From contig JAACMV010000019.1 in NCBI GenBank assembly GCA_010909725.1, positions 186,001 to 250,000 on the forward strand: a stretch of DNA of 64,000 bases. Direction: 5' to 3'. Each line of letters begins with the position of its first letter. Positions within the stretch are counted from its first letter, which is position 1. The notes beneath the pieces were generated by a model. It was not told the DNA's origin and did not search any database. It was given only the letters and a program-made list of their open reading frames with translations. A program made the translations under genes and the position numbers. Source of the DNA: Picochlorum sp. 'celeri' (taxonomy: Eukaryota; Chlorophyta; Trebouxiophyceae). Shown piece after piece: positions 35,471 through 44,817 of this stretch.

Positions 35471-35764
35471 ATGTCAAGACATCTTCTTGCCTTGCTCTTC
35501 TTCCTCCTCGTGGTGCTGTCGATGGCCCGTCCGTCCCTCGCTGATGACGACTGGGATGATGACGATGATGACGACTGGGATGATGATGATTGGAACCGGT
35601 ACTGTAACGGAGGAAATTCAGTTGGCGGGGTGTGCTACCGCTGTGACAATGGCTGTGCTCAAGACCTTTCTACTGACAGCAGTGGAAAGACAACCTGCTC
35701 GTGCGATTGTGATGGGGAAACGAGGGAATGCTATATGAGAAGCGGATACGATTTTGATGATTAG
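35471..35764 (+). CDS. Small secreted Cys-rich protein with an Asp/Trp-rich segment
   Basis: The gene encodes 97 residues. The frame extends a few codons upstream, but ATG 35471 is the first ATG and follows a TATA box. A strong signal peptide (about residues 1-24, LALLFFLLVVLSMARPSLA) is followed by an acidic block of Asp runs broken by three DDW units, then a domain with eight cysteines (C-x10-C-x2-C-x3-C..., including SCDCDGETREC). Eight cysteines in some 45 residues suggest four disulfides in a compact fold. I do not recognise the family. The acidic block could bind calcium. Candidates include a cell-wall or mineral-binding protein or a defence peptide, none supported beyond composition. 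A TGTAA lies about 200 bases downstream. Confidence 0.75.
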   Translation: MSRHLLALLFFLLVVLSMARPSLADDDWDDDDDDDWDDDDWNRYCNGGNSVGGVCYRCDNGCAQDLSTDSSGKTTCSCDCDGETRECYMRSGYDFDD

Positions 35765-35930
35765 CCATGCGCGTGGATGTCCAGCTTTGTTCTAGCCATC
35801 TATCTGCACATCATGGTGGCTTGTCCTAGACACCATGATGGTGGTCATGTACCTTTTTTTCTAACAGTGTCAAGTCCGGTTTTACCAGTTCATTCTCGAC
35901 TCGAGAGTTGAACGATATTTCAACCATCTC

Positions 35931-35948
35931 ATATATATATATATATAT
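35931..35948. repeat. (AT)9 microsatellite
   Basis: Eighteen bases of alternating AT lie in the 3' flank of the small secreted-protein gene. Confidence 0.9.
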
Positions 35949-36054
35949 CAAGATAGATTTGTAACAAGCAGAATCATGAAAAACACAAACAATGTGCTCC
36001 TGATAAATGGGACGTCAGTGCAGTGCATACGCACTACAAGAAGAGAAACAATAT

Positions 36055-36795
36055 CTATGATGCATTTTCTATAATGGTCAACTTCATTGGCTTATCTGTC
36101 GCTAATTTAAAGCCTTGCAGCCCAGCAACGGCTGCAGATGCACCCTCCTCATTGTCATATTCAACATGGGCAGTCTCTGCTTTGGACCCACTTCCCATTC
36201 TAACTTCTTTAAGCCCAGCAAAACGTTGAAACACGAGTAACAGCATGCCTTCATTCGCCTCTTTGGGAATATTCTCCACCAAAATAGTACAGCGCGGATT
36301 GCTCGCCTGCTCTTTCTTCGCACCTGGTGCTCTACCACCAACAGCCTCTTGCTCCTTTTGCAAAGCAGCCTGAACCTTTGCCTCCCATGCATCCCGTCGC
36401 ATTTTCCTCCTCTCTTCCACCTTCTTCTCATCATATGAACCATCTTGTCGAGCAACAGCATCCGACTTTGTCTTGGCAAAGGCGATTCTAATAGGTTTAT
36501 TCATAAAAGGAAAGCCGTCCAGTTGCTCCTTCGCTGCTTGAGCATCCTCGGTGCGCGCAAACACTACCCACGCCTGCCCTCGCAGTTTATACGTCTTTCG
36601 AACTATAATATCTAGAATAGTGCCATATCGCTGGAACATGCAGCGCAAAGCTTGCATCAAATCTACAAAAACAGCGCTCTTGTGATTTGTATTCATGTCT
36701 GGTTCGTCTCCAGAGAATGCACACGTACCATCATGCGTTATTTTTTCGTATAAATTATTCACATATAACGTATTCCCTGGGTTTTCCTGATCCAT
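36055..36795 (-). CDS. U2B'': U1A/U2B'' spliceosomal RNA-binding protein
   Basis: Exons 36795-36729 and 36662-36055 are joined across a 66-bp intron and give 224 residues, the normal length. Read without splicing, the frame stays open and puts 22 foreign residues into the first RRM between NNLYEKITHD and DLMQALRCMFQRYG. Removing them restores the standard helix. RRM1 carries NTLYVNNL (RNP2) and LRGQAWVVF (RNP1). RRM2 begins CTILVENIP, and the linker is basic. The protein binds a U1 or U2 snRNA stem-loop. Plants, like flies, may use one or two such proteins; I cannot tell which snRNA is the target. ATG 36795 (MDQENPGN) is chosen because the upstream frame has no ATG. Confidence 0.93.
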   Translation of the reverse strand: MDQENPGNTLYVNNLYEKITHDGTCAFSGDEPDMNTNHKSAVFVDLMQALRCMFQRYGTILDIIVRKTYKLRGQAWVVFARTEDAQAAKEQLDGFPFMNKPIRIAFAKTKSDAVARQDGSYDEKKVEERRKMRRDAWEAKVQAALQKEQEAVGGRAPGAKKEQASNPRCTILVENIPKEANEGMLLLVFQRFAGLKEVRMGSGSKAETAHVEYDNEEGASAAVAGLQGFKLATDKPMKLTIIENAS

Positions 36796-36941
36796 CGTGA
36801 CGTTTTCGGGTCTCTTCTGTGGAAAATCACACAAATGCTTTTTTCTTTATTCTCTCCTGCAGCTCGTCATACCATGAAAGTCTACGTCGTATATGTACCT
36901 CTACTAACAATGATTACATATATAAAATTATATATACGCCA

Positions 36942-38659
36942 TCATCCCTGCTTTCCCAGATCAACTTTTTTCTTCAACGATTTTGCCGAATAGACTGCCG
37001 AATCCAGCATTCCCAAGACTGTAAAGACTCCACCGACAACAGCACACATGGCGGTGATGAAATGATACAAAGGCTTTGACTTTTCGTTCACCACGATTTG
37101 TATCGGCGACATTTTGTATGTAAACTTGACAGACGCGTGGTCTGCGGTATCATACGTGTGGCTTTGAGCAGTGTATTCATAGGCATCAAACCGTGCCCAC
37201 TTGTTCTTCTTTGGCTGAATTGATGTCAAGACTGTCTGTAAATAGTGTTCAAATGTTGCTCCGACATAGTTGGACACGAATGCCATTCCTGAGAGTTTAT
37301 CAGACCAATCTGAGGTCAATCCTAATGGGTGATACTGGACCAAGGCTTTTCTGCGACGAGGGGTGGGTTTGTTGCCAAAGTAAAAGTGATGCACGTGGTG
37401 GGACATGTTCATGTTCATGTAATCGACGGAATGGCCTGGCGCTCTGGCTGAAAAATGCAGTGTGCCTGGCACCTTTTTGGCTAAAATCATTCCCTGGAAA
37501 TTGCATCCACTTCCCTCTTGGCTTATCGTGCTTGCTTGCGTGATTCCGTGATGGGGTTTGCCCTGTGCCACGGCAGCCTGCTCTGCCAATCTTGTCAACG
37601 CCTCCATCGTCCTGTCTCCATAATACGCAAGATGCATGTGTTGACCCATGACATTCTGCATACATAATTGAAGCGCTCAGAGATGCAAAACACACGAATC
37701 GTGAGTACTACCACACGTGTACCGTACCGTCACATCATCAGACCCATGGATGAAGATTCGAATGGATGGATATGCGGTAATCTGGTGTTCAACGCACAGC
37801 TTTTTATTCGCCACGCAATCCACCTTTGCCATACGAATACGCCCATCGCTCTCTGGGTACTTTTCGTGAATAGCTTGGGTGACAGCCTCCCATGTTGGTG
37901 ACAACTGCTGGCACCATGAGCACCACGGAGCAAAGAAATTCACAACCACCACATCATAATGCTTCATATGAGCATCCCACGTCTTTTCATTCAACGATTG
38001 CTTAAAGTCCTCTTCATCAAAATCCTCATCGTCAAAGTCAACCACGGCGTCGTCATACTTTGGCTCTGGCCTCTTGAAGTCTTCCACAGAACGCCCAACC
38101 CTCCTCAGGGACACCTCATCAATCACCGTCTTCCGCACTGTTTTCGTCAGGTTAAGCTTTTTAGATCCAATCGCATCACTGACATCTAATGTGGCATACT
38201 CACAGGAGAGAGCAGGGAATGAAATATTGAAATTGACCCTCAACAACTCCCCTGGAGGACTTCTATCGACAACCATATGGCTCTCTGTTTCCAACGCCAT
38301 GAACGATTTAAACTCCTGTAATAATCAGGAAATTAGTCATCTTATATTGATATGAAGAATACATGAATGATACGACACGTACAGCCACGACCAGAAATGC
38401 AATAAACACAGCTGCTGCAATAGACAGGGAACCACCCGCCAACGTGGCCTCCGTCAGATCACTACACAGATACACGGTGACCCATTAATATACAACTATG
38501 CGTGTAGTATTGATAGAAAAGCACAATATTCATCCATAACAGCAACATAATCCTAAAAGCCAGCGGCAGATCGGCATCTTTTGCACTCTGCAGAACCTAC
38601 CTCGGAATCTTCCGATAGAAATCCACATGTCGGAGTTTAGATACAATTTTCCTAGCCAT
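36942..38659 (-). CDS. PDIL5: PDI-C type protein disulfide isomerase (Erv41/46 plus thioredoxin fusion)
   Basis: Four exons (38659-38601, 38461-38383, 38315-37728, 37655-36942) with introns of 139, 67 and 72 bp give 479 residues, the same length as Arabidopsis PDIL5-4. Exon 1 begins MARKIVSKLRHVDFYRKIP. Exon 2 supplies the first membrane helix (SLSIAAAVFIAFLVV), and the third exon continues with the lumenal FNISFPALSCEYATLDVSD segment of Erv41/46 cargo receptors. The inserted thioredoxin domain has WCSWCQQLSP as active site, where canonical PDI has CGHC. The last exon completes the Erv-like domain and ends in a second membrane helix. The protein should sit in ER/Golgi membranes and may link disulfide chemistry with cargo sorting. 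TGTAA lies after the stop. Confidence 0.93.
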
Positions 38660-39095
38660 TATTGCCTATATATGCATAAACCAAATCTATCTAACTCGCA
38701 GAAACGCTGTACACCTGCGAGGAGTGAACTGTGTGTGCGTGGCACAATGTCCCCGTTGACTCGGATGAACAACACAATATGAGGATGCGTTCCTAGAGAG
38801 TTGCTAGTATGCATACATTTGTAAATAATGGGATAGATTACTCATCTGTATCACCCACAAAGGGATTGTTCATGCTTCAACTGAAGGGATTGCCTCGCAA
38901 GGTCTCTCTTTCTCCTAGAATAGAAGAATAAAAAGAGAGACTTGAGTCTCAGTGTTCTTGTCATCATTGATTGAAATGGAATTGATTTCGACTTAATTCA
39001 ACAAATAGTAGATTGATGTATAATAGAATATGCAGACGATGAGAGTGTTACAAAAATATACGAGAAATTTCATCATCATCATGCAATCATGCAGA
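38660..39095. other. Intergenic region, 436 bp, no gene seen
   Basis: The region is AT-rich and lies between the PDI-C start and the stop of a small hypothetical gene on the same strand. It should contain the PDI-C promoter. I see no repeat or motif worth naming. Confidence 0.4.
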
Positions 39096-39491
39096 TTAAT
39101 TCTTTCTCATGACGAGACCATGTCTCCAGTTGGGATTCAAAACGAGTTGAATTTCGGATACATTCAGTTCCAGATCCCAATCAGTTCTCCAGTGTTCGTC
39201 ATCCCAGTGATTCAAAATAACAGGGAGTGAGGTCATCCTCAAATTCAGTGGAGAACAGTTCCACGTGTTTCCATCAAGAAATTGAACAAACATGACTTGG
39301 TTGTTCCACTTTTCCAAGATGGCGGGAGTCTTCGCGAGCCACACGCCAGCGTTCCCAGTGGTCAGTAACTCGAATTCGATTTCATGAGGATTTTTAATAA
39401 GATATTGAATCCAGTGTTTGGCGGTGGCGTTGACACCCTTCTCGAGAAGTTTCTCAAGATACTCAAGCTCTCTTTGATATGAACGAGACAT
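39096..39491 (-). CDS. Hypothetical protein, 131 residues
   Basis: The ATG is at 39491 (MSRSYQRELEYLEKLLEKGV); the frame upstream has no ATG. The protein is compact and globular-looking. It has an amphipathic N-terminal helix, then alternating strand-like segments with many Trp (WIQYL, VWLAKTPAILEKW, NTWNCSPLNLRM, NHWDDEHWRTDWDLEL). No signal peptide, membrane helix or catalytic motif is visible, and I do not recognise the family. The two clusters of Trp and Asp/Glu, and the balanced composition, argue that it is really coding rather than a chance frame. A lineage-specific gene is the simplest reading. Confidence 0.55.
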   Translation of the reverse strand: MSRSYQRELEYLEKLLEKGVNATAKHWIQYLIKNPHEIEFELLTTGNAGVWLAKTPAILEKWNNQVMFVQFLDGNTWNCSPLNLRMTSLPVILNHWDDEHWRTDWDLELNVSEIQLVLNPNWRHGLVMRKN

Positions 39492-39934
39492 GGTAAACCT
39501 TGCTGGAATTGAGCAAACTGTTCTTTGGAAGTATTGTTCGATATTCAATAATGAATATCGATATATAAATAATATACCGCATATGGATTGATTGCGGATG
39601 ATTTTATAAAACAGTTGAATTTTTTCAATGTTTCAAATTTGAACATGAATAGGACTCTCTCTTGCAAGATCCCATTGGGTTTTCGCGACGCATGTGTCAT
39701 TCATGACGTCTCATCATTGCAATACAGTGCTTTCACGTAACTATTGCTTGGGTGTCGAGGTGTGCTGCAAGGAGCAACACGATTTTGGTGATTGTTGGTC
39801 CACATTAAAGTGGACACCCACATCTTTGATAGGGGTCGTGCTACTCTTGAGAAAGAGATTCATTCTTCTCTTGCGACCCCTATAGTATATAAAAAGATTA
39901 ATTATATATGACACGTATTGCATCGAGAATCAGA
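39492..39934. promoter_or_regulatory. Divergent promoter region with two hairpins and a TATA box
   Basis: GTCCAC-ATTAAA-GTGGAC at 39798-39815 is a perfect 6-bp inverted repeat. ATAGGGGTCG at 39829-39838 pairs with CGACCCCTAT at 39874-39883 (10 bp, 35-base loop). TATATAAAAA at 39886-39895 follows at once and is 40 bases before the ATG at 39935. Together these look like a strong core promoter with upstream palindromic sites for the gene that begins at 39935 or 40082. Confidence 0.55.
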
Positions 39935-40876
39935 ATGAGCGATAATGAAGAGGAGGACAGTGAGTGTCCACTTTGTTGTTGAGAACAAGACACAGGAAAC
40001 CGCTCACGCTCGCCTCGATACATTCGTCATCATCCTAAGAGGTTGGACATTGAATATACATTATATAGATAAATAGATACAATGCTGCTTCGGATGTATT
40101 GGCTGCAGCAATTGCTGCAGCATGTGCTTGTCGTTCTGCAACAGTCTCAAGGCGTGCTGCGCCAAAGCATGCAAGGGAACCTTCCTCTCCTGAGGGGTAT
40201 CATGAGAAAGCCACCGCGAATATTGTATAGATGCCCGGGATATACTGATCTATACCTGTATAAAATATGCATGAGAACAAGGTTTGGTTTCGTCCGTGAT
40301 TGCACGCAGCAATGGAAGGAGAAGGCGAGTTCTTTTACAGGGCTGCTGTGCAAGCTTTTGGACAGGGGCGGCAGAACCAGCAGCACGGAAGTTCGGTACA
40401 AGTTTCGGGGTAAAAAGTATCGAATCGTGTTGCGCGGCGATGCGCTCATGGAAGGATATAACAAATCGTTGCTGTCGTCACTCGATACTGTGTTTCATTC
40501 CACGGGCATGGCTGGGACTGTGACACTTCAGAAGGCTGTGTTGCGCAGAGTCTATGGGTGGTCAATGGGCACGGAGGAGGACGTCACCTCGCGCGTCTTG
40601 AAATATGCGGGACCACAGGGAGACTTTTATAGACCATATGGATTGTCATGTCGAATATGTGATATGTTTCTGAAGCATCGTGGCACCTACTCTGTGACCA
40701 TGACGTGGAGGCACAGGGAAACTGGGCAGGTGTATGAGCGAGTCCATGGCATGTCGGATATGCCATGGCAGCCGGGGTATTTGAATCCTCGAGTCGAGCA
40801 GTACGAACCTTTTTCAAAACCGATACCTCATGGACGCGTGCGTCGTGCAATCAAGCGCATCATGCGTGCTTTTTAA
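39935..40876 (+). CDS. Unrecognised gene, possibly of algal-virus origin
   Basis: The long frame is 40082-40876, 264 residues from its ATG. A short first exon is likely: ATG 39935 (MSDNEEED) runs into a consensus donor GTGAGT at 39960. The acceptor AAATAG at 40071-40076 would join it in phase with 40077. The main part is basic and shows strands typical of a globular domain: VRYKFRGKKYRIVLRGD, a YGW segment followed by EDVTSRVLKYAGPQGDFY, then YSVTMTWRHRETGQVYERV. From memory, the DVT-x-V-x-YAGP-x-GDFY pattern recalls a domain found in large DNA viruses of algae, but I cannot verify this. The first 60 residues are Leu/Gln-rich and overlap a Cys-rich frame, so the true 5' structure is uncertain. 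An alternative start is ATG 40271. Confidence 0.5.
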
Positions 40877-41094
40877 AATACACCATAAAGAATACCAATG
40901 CCAGCCTGGCAGAGATGCCATTGGAGAATGAGCATAGATACGCGCGATTGAATGAATCCATTCCATAAATATTATCATGATTGATCAAAAGTAGTAGAAG
41001 AATTGTTGGGTGCGTATCTCAAATGAACAGTGTAGCAGCTGTCTGAGACAGGCGTTCACATGTGACATGTTGGTTCTGTAGGAAGCACTGAACA

Positions 41095-42469
41095 ATGCAG
41101 GAAGAACAGCGTTGTTGGTATTACGTAGATAAAGATAATACGCCTCAGGGGCCTGTGACTGCTGCATCTATTCGAGGTATGTGTGTCGTTGCCAAGAAAG
41201 ACTTGTATTCAACAATTATAATGACACACGAGTTCTTTCATTGCGATTGATCTGATACTATTACTACTACCATTTGTGACTATAGAAATTCTTTTAGGCC
41301 CATCTGGGAATGCTCGTGCCCTCGTATGGAGACGGGAGTTTGGGCAGGAGTGGAAGCCAGTCTCTGCTGTTCCCGAGATTATAGATGCTGGTGCCCATGT
41401 ACATGCTGGGACGACCGGAAAAGAAGAAGGAGACGAGCATGAAGCGTTTGTAGATGACGATGGAACTCGATATGAGTGGGATGCTGCTGCTGGCAAATAC
41501 ATTCCTTCTGATATGCAGGAGGAGGAGACGGACAAGAACATGGGGTATTCTGTGAATGATATGGTGTATCCTGATGGAGGGGCGGGTCCATCAGATGACG
41601 GTAACGAAGATGTGATACGACGGAAAGCTGCGTTGCTCGCAGCGCAAGAGCGATCGGAGAAGGGGAAGCAGGCAAGGGCCAGGAATGAACAATGGTTTGA
41701 TGCCAAGAAGAATACAAGCGTGTATGTTCAAGGGCTTCCTCAGGATGTTACTGTTCAGGAGATGGAACAGGTGTTTAGCAAATGTGGAGTGATTAAAATA
41801 GATCCTGAGACAAATGGGCCTCGGATAAAGCTGTATAGAGATAAAGAGCGCGATGATGTGCTCAAAGGGGATGGGTTGGTGACATATCTCAAGGCTCCTA
41901 GTGTCCAGTTGGCCATTGATATATTGGATGGTACACCGTTGCGATATGGTTTGGATACAACTATGAGCATTAGCGAGGCCAAGTTTGAGCAAAAGGGAAA
42001 TACGTTCGTGAAGAAGGATGCAGTGTCCAAGAAGAGGAAGAAGCAGATTGCAGAGATGCAGGAGAGAAAGGCGCTCGGGTGGAAAGGCTTTGATGATAAA
42101 ATAAAGCCAGAGTTGGTGACTGTAGTTCTGAAAAACATGTTCACATTGGATGAGATGGCTGAGAATGCGGATTTGAAGCATGAATTGCAAGAGGATGTGA
42201 GGGATGAGTGCAACAGAATTGGTCCTGTTGATAAAGTACGCGTGTTTCATACAAACCCAGAGGGAGTTATTGTCGTGAAATATAAGAATCCCGATGATTG
42301 CAAGTCATGTATTAAAACAATGCATGGAAGATGGTTTGGAGGGAGACAGATCACCGCAGAGGCGTGGGACGGTATCACAGACTTTTTGGTCAAACAGCAT
42401 GCTCTGGAGGAAACAGAAGAGGAGCAGCAAGCTCGGTTAGAGAGATACGCGGCAGAATTGGAATCATGA
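41095..42469 (+). CDS. HTATSF1: Splicing factor CUS2/TAT-SF1 homologue
   Basis: Exons 41095-41176 and 41286-42469 are joined across a 109-bp intron (phase 1) and give 421 residues. The first exon starts MQEEQRCWYYVDKDNTPQGPV, the start of a GYF-like fold completed by exon 2, and is needed for the family N-terminus. RRM1 starts at about residue 170 (TSVYVQGLPQDVTVQEMEQVF, GDGLVTYLK). The second, a UHM-type RRM, starts near 305 (TVVLKNMFTLDEMA) and ends with the highly conserved GRWFGGRQITAEAWDG. The UHM class binds ULM ligands such as SF3B1. The protein assists U2 snRNP before branch-site recognition. It ends in a short acidic helix and lacks the long acidic tail of human TAT-SF1. Confidence 0.94.
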
Positions 42470-42522
42470 CGCTCGTCCTAGACAATACTATTACATTCAT
42501 TTTTCTGATACATCATGGCATG

Positions 42523-43120
42523 TTACGAATGCTGGATATCATCGTGCTTCTTCTTCCTCTTCTCCTTCTCTGCAGCACCATGCTGTGTGTCCTTACCATG
42601 ATGCTTTGACCAACTCTCCATAAATCCTTCGAATCGACGAGACGCGGTATTTTGCAACCGCGTCAATAAATCCTGTCTATCTTCCAAGCGATCTCCGTAA
42701 ATAACTGCCAAATCCTCCACTGACAAGTCCTCCTCCGCAATAAGCAACGGTCTGCAAACGCGCGTGCACCCAGGTTGTCGGTCAGTCTCACTCCGAGTAA
42801 CATACGTTGATGATATTGTACTTTGATTGATATTCTATAGAATAAAATCCGCATATAGAGCCCAATGGAAGCACATACCTGGGTCGTCCTCTACCAACCG
42901 TTAAAAACGATCTAACATCGCTCTTGTAGAATGGGTCCTCGATGGCGTTGGGTTTCTTGATATCCATATGCATACGACATATGGTTCCTACTAATGCACA
43001 TGTTGCCAAGATAAAGGCTCCTATGGACAACCAGAGTGAGTATCTACTCCTCAGAGACCGCGGTGTCAGGGGTGTTCGCGGACTATTTGCTACAGGAAGA
43101 TATTCTGTATTCTCACCCAT
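42523..43120 (-). CDS. One-pass membrane protein, unknown function
   Basis: Exons 43120-42879 and 42751-42523 are joined across a 127-bp intron (phase 2, GTATGT...TTGCAG) and give 156 residues. Residues 1-28 are Ser/Thr/Pro-rich with TPLTPRSLRSRY before a single membrane helix at about 29-48 (LWLSIGAFILATCALVGTIC). The rest is polar: a segment ending GRGRPR at the exon junction, an acidic helix (LLIAEEDLSVEDLAVIYGD), and a Lys/His-rich tail. The positive charge before the helix suggests that the N-terminus is cytosolic, a type II topology. I do not recognise it. The stop is 53 bp from the convergent CUS2 stop. Confidence in the splice is good because both halves show coding composition and the frame fits. 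Confidence 0.6.
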
Positions 43121-43516
43121 TGTCTTTATTTGTTTCGTAATATTCTATATCCGAAATTATACATGGAAAAGATTATTTCTTTTGGGTCTGCATGCTGACG
43201 AGGCGCAGGTTCACGTCTACGTGGATCCATCTCCCTCGGCCGAGGTCATCGATGCAAGAGCAAAACCGGCAAGTGCCGCGGGAAACCGACTTGCAGTCAG
43301 AAAAATCCACTGGGTTTATGAGTCACACATGTTTCTAATCACAGAGTTCATCAAAAGTTTGGGCTACTTCTGTTGTTTTGATAAGTTATCAGATTGATCA
43401 AAAGCTCAAAATCGAAAAACACCCACAGGTATTTAACACTGAGGTGACACAGAGTACGAGATTGTTCCGAAACCCTTGGAGAATTCCATCTTTATACAGA
43501 GGAGGAATACATTGTT
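43121..43516. promoter_or_regulatory. Divergent promoter region with GC palindromes
   Basis: CCTCGGCCGAGG at 43234-43245 is a perfect 12-bp palindrome. CGGCA-AG-TGCCG at 43267-43278 is an inverted repeat only 21 bp on. Nothing coding is seen. The region separates the one-pass membrane protein from the secreted/GPI-type protein. Confidence 0.5.
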
Positions 43517-44377
43517 ATGTATAGTGTACGATTGATGTGGATTGTTGTTTTGGCTCTGGTGTTGTCAGTGCCAGCTTGCCTCTCACGTAGACCATTGCAG
43601 CAGGACACTGACCCAGAGGCAGGGAGCTCTTTCTGCTCTCCTGAAGGGTTGATGAACTTGATCCCTTCCCTGAGGAATGCTAATGGCCAATTTCAAATTC
43701 CTGATCCTAATACGGATCTTCAGGGATTCTATAAGGCGCATCAATCCCTTACCAATGCAATCAATGTTGCACTTGCACAGTCTGACATGCAGCAGAGCCC
43801 AGCACAGGCAGCCCAGAATATACACGATCCCCTCACGTTTAGCCCTGCTTGGAGGAGTGCAGAAGTTGGAGTAAACACGAGTGGGAGAGCAACAGATTTT
43901 GCGTCTGCATATGGTGGGCAATCATTTCTTTCTGGCATTGTCCCGGTGGATGGATCTGGAGGAGCTTTTTATCAGGTGGTCAACAGCACAAAAGGCACCG
44001 TTTCCTCTCTAGTATCCCCACAGACCACCTCTTTACCATGTGTGAATCGTATACTATTGGCTGAGGAGACGTCAGGAGGAACGTGGATGCCACCAAGCTT
44101 TGCATTAGGGCCAGAAGGAGGAGATGCATATCTTATTGTGGACCTATGTGTGGATCTGGCAGATCCTGGCAAAGTGGCTCAAGTCCCGGTATTGACTCCG
44201 AGTGCCTCTCTTTTTGTTGCCATTCAATGGGCAGATATTCCCGAGTTTGCCCACATGAAGACCGATCAGGAGTCTGTGATGCACAGAGGACCACCTGAGA
44301 CTGCTTCAGCAGCTACATCACCAAGAATGATGCTTGTGTGCATGGCACTCTTGTTATTCAATCTCATGTACGCATAA
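43517..44377 (+). CDS. Secreted, probably GPI-anchored surface protein
   Basis: The gene encodes 286 residues. The signal peptide spans about residues 1-23 (LMWIVVLALVLSVPACLS). The mature part has only a few cysteines, several NxS/T glycosylation sites (NTS, NST), and beta-rich stretches such as GGAFYQVVNSTKGTV and GDAYLIVDLCVDLAD. The C-terminal 20 residues (MMLVCMALLLFNLMYA) are hydrophobic after a Ser/Ala/Pro spacer, the arrangement of a GPI-anchor signal. I do not recognise the fold. It starts 396 bp from the preceding gene in a palindrome-bearing promoter. Other readings are a type I membrane protein with an extremely short cytosolic end. A role at the cell surface follows from topology only. 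Confidence 0.7.
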   Translation: MYSVRLMWIVVLALVLSVPACLSRRPLQQDTDPEAGSSFCSPEGLMNLIPSLRNANGQFQIPDPNTDLQGFYKAHQSLTNAINVALAQSDMQQSPAQAAQNIHDPLTFSPAWRSAEVGVNTSGRATDFASAYGGQSFLSGIVPVDGSGGAFYQVVNSTKGTVSSLVSPQTTSLPCVNRILLAEETSGGTWMPPSFALGPEGGDAYLIVDLCVDLADPGKVAQVPVLTPSASLFVAIQWADIPEFAHMKTDQESVMHRGPPETASAATSPRMMLVCMALLLFNLMYA

Positions 44378-44428
44378 ATGGTATGCAAGAATATTCGAGT
44401 ACATATATTGTATCTATTTATATTATTG

Positions 44429-44817
44429 GAGCAATTGCGTGATGAAGATACCATCATCATCCTTGGGAGTAGTCACACCACTTGCATGTTCCACATACAT
44501 TTTATTGACCATGCATGGTCCATATGGTGCTGTGATTGAATCCGTTAGAGGCATACAATTCCAGCCTCTCCAAAATCTCACCGGAGCCTGGTATGGGAGA
44601 GGAGACCCATCCATGGCAACACCCTTTCCACTACTCTCCATCAATAACTGCTGAACAGGAAGCTGTGACAAAGCTTGCGCATACAGTAAAAAATAGCCCA
44701 GTTTGAATGCCCCAAGAATGTAGTATTCCACACAGTATAAAGGCCCATCAACACAGGAATATATTCTGCTCCAAGGGAGGGGATGACACTTGTTCACCAT
44801 CAATATCCCTCATACCA
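44429..44817 (-). pseudogene. Broken partial copy of the glucose-6-phosphate isomerase gene
   Basis: Two blocks of this segment match the intact isomerase gene 2 kb away, on the same strand. The left block (about 44429-44545) corresponds to the 3' end of the gene near 46655-46765 (shared GGAGCAATTGCGT, CATGTTCCA, GATTGAATCCGT). The right block (about 44548-44817) corresponds to 47214-47472 (shared CTGGTATGGGAGAGGAGACC, GACAAAGCTTGCGCATAC, AATGTAGTATTCCACACA). About 450 bases between them are missing, and small indels shift the frame in at least two places, so no isomerase could be made. It lacks the first exon and the active-site region. It is an internally deleted 3' fragment, probably of a local duplication. 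Confidence 0.9.

Noticed and set aside
36663..36728. A 22-residue insertion in RRM1 of U1A/U2B'' as a real protein feature
   Set aside because: GTACGT and TTTTTGTAG borders and restoration of the conserved helix after removal make it an intron.
44423..44800. Open frame of about 126 codons across the isomerase fragment
   Set aside because: It mixes two frames of the parent gene and lacks the active site; it is better read as a pseudogene with a chance open frame.
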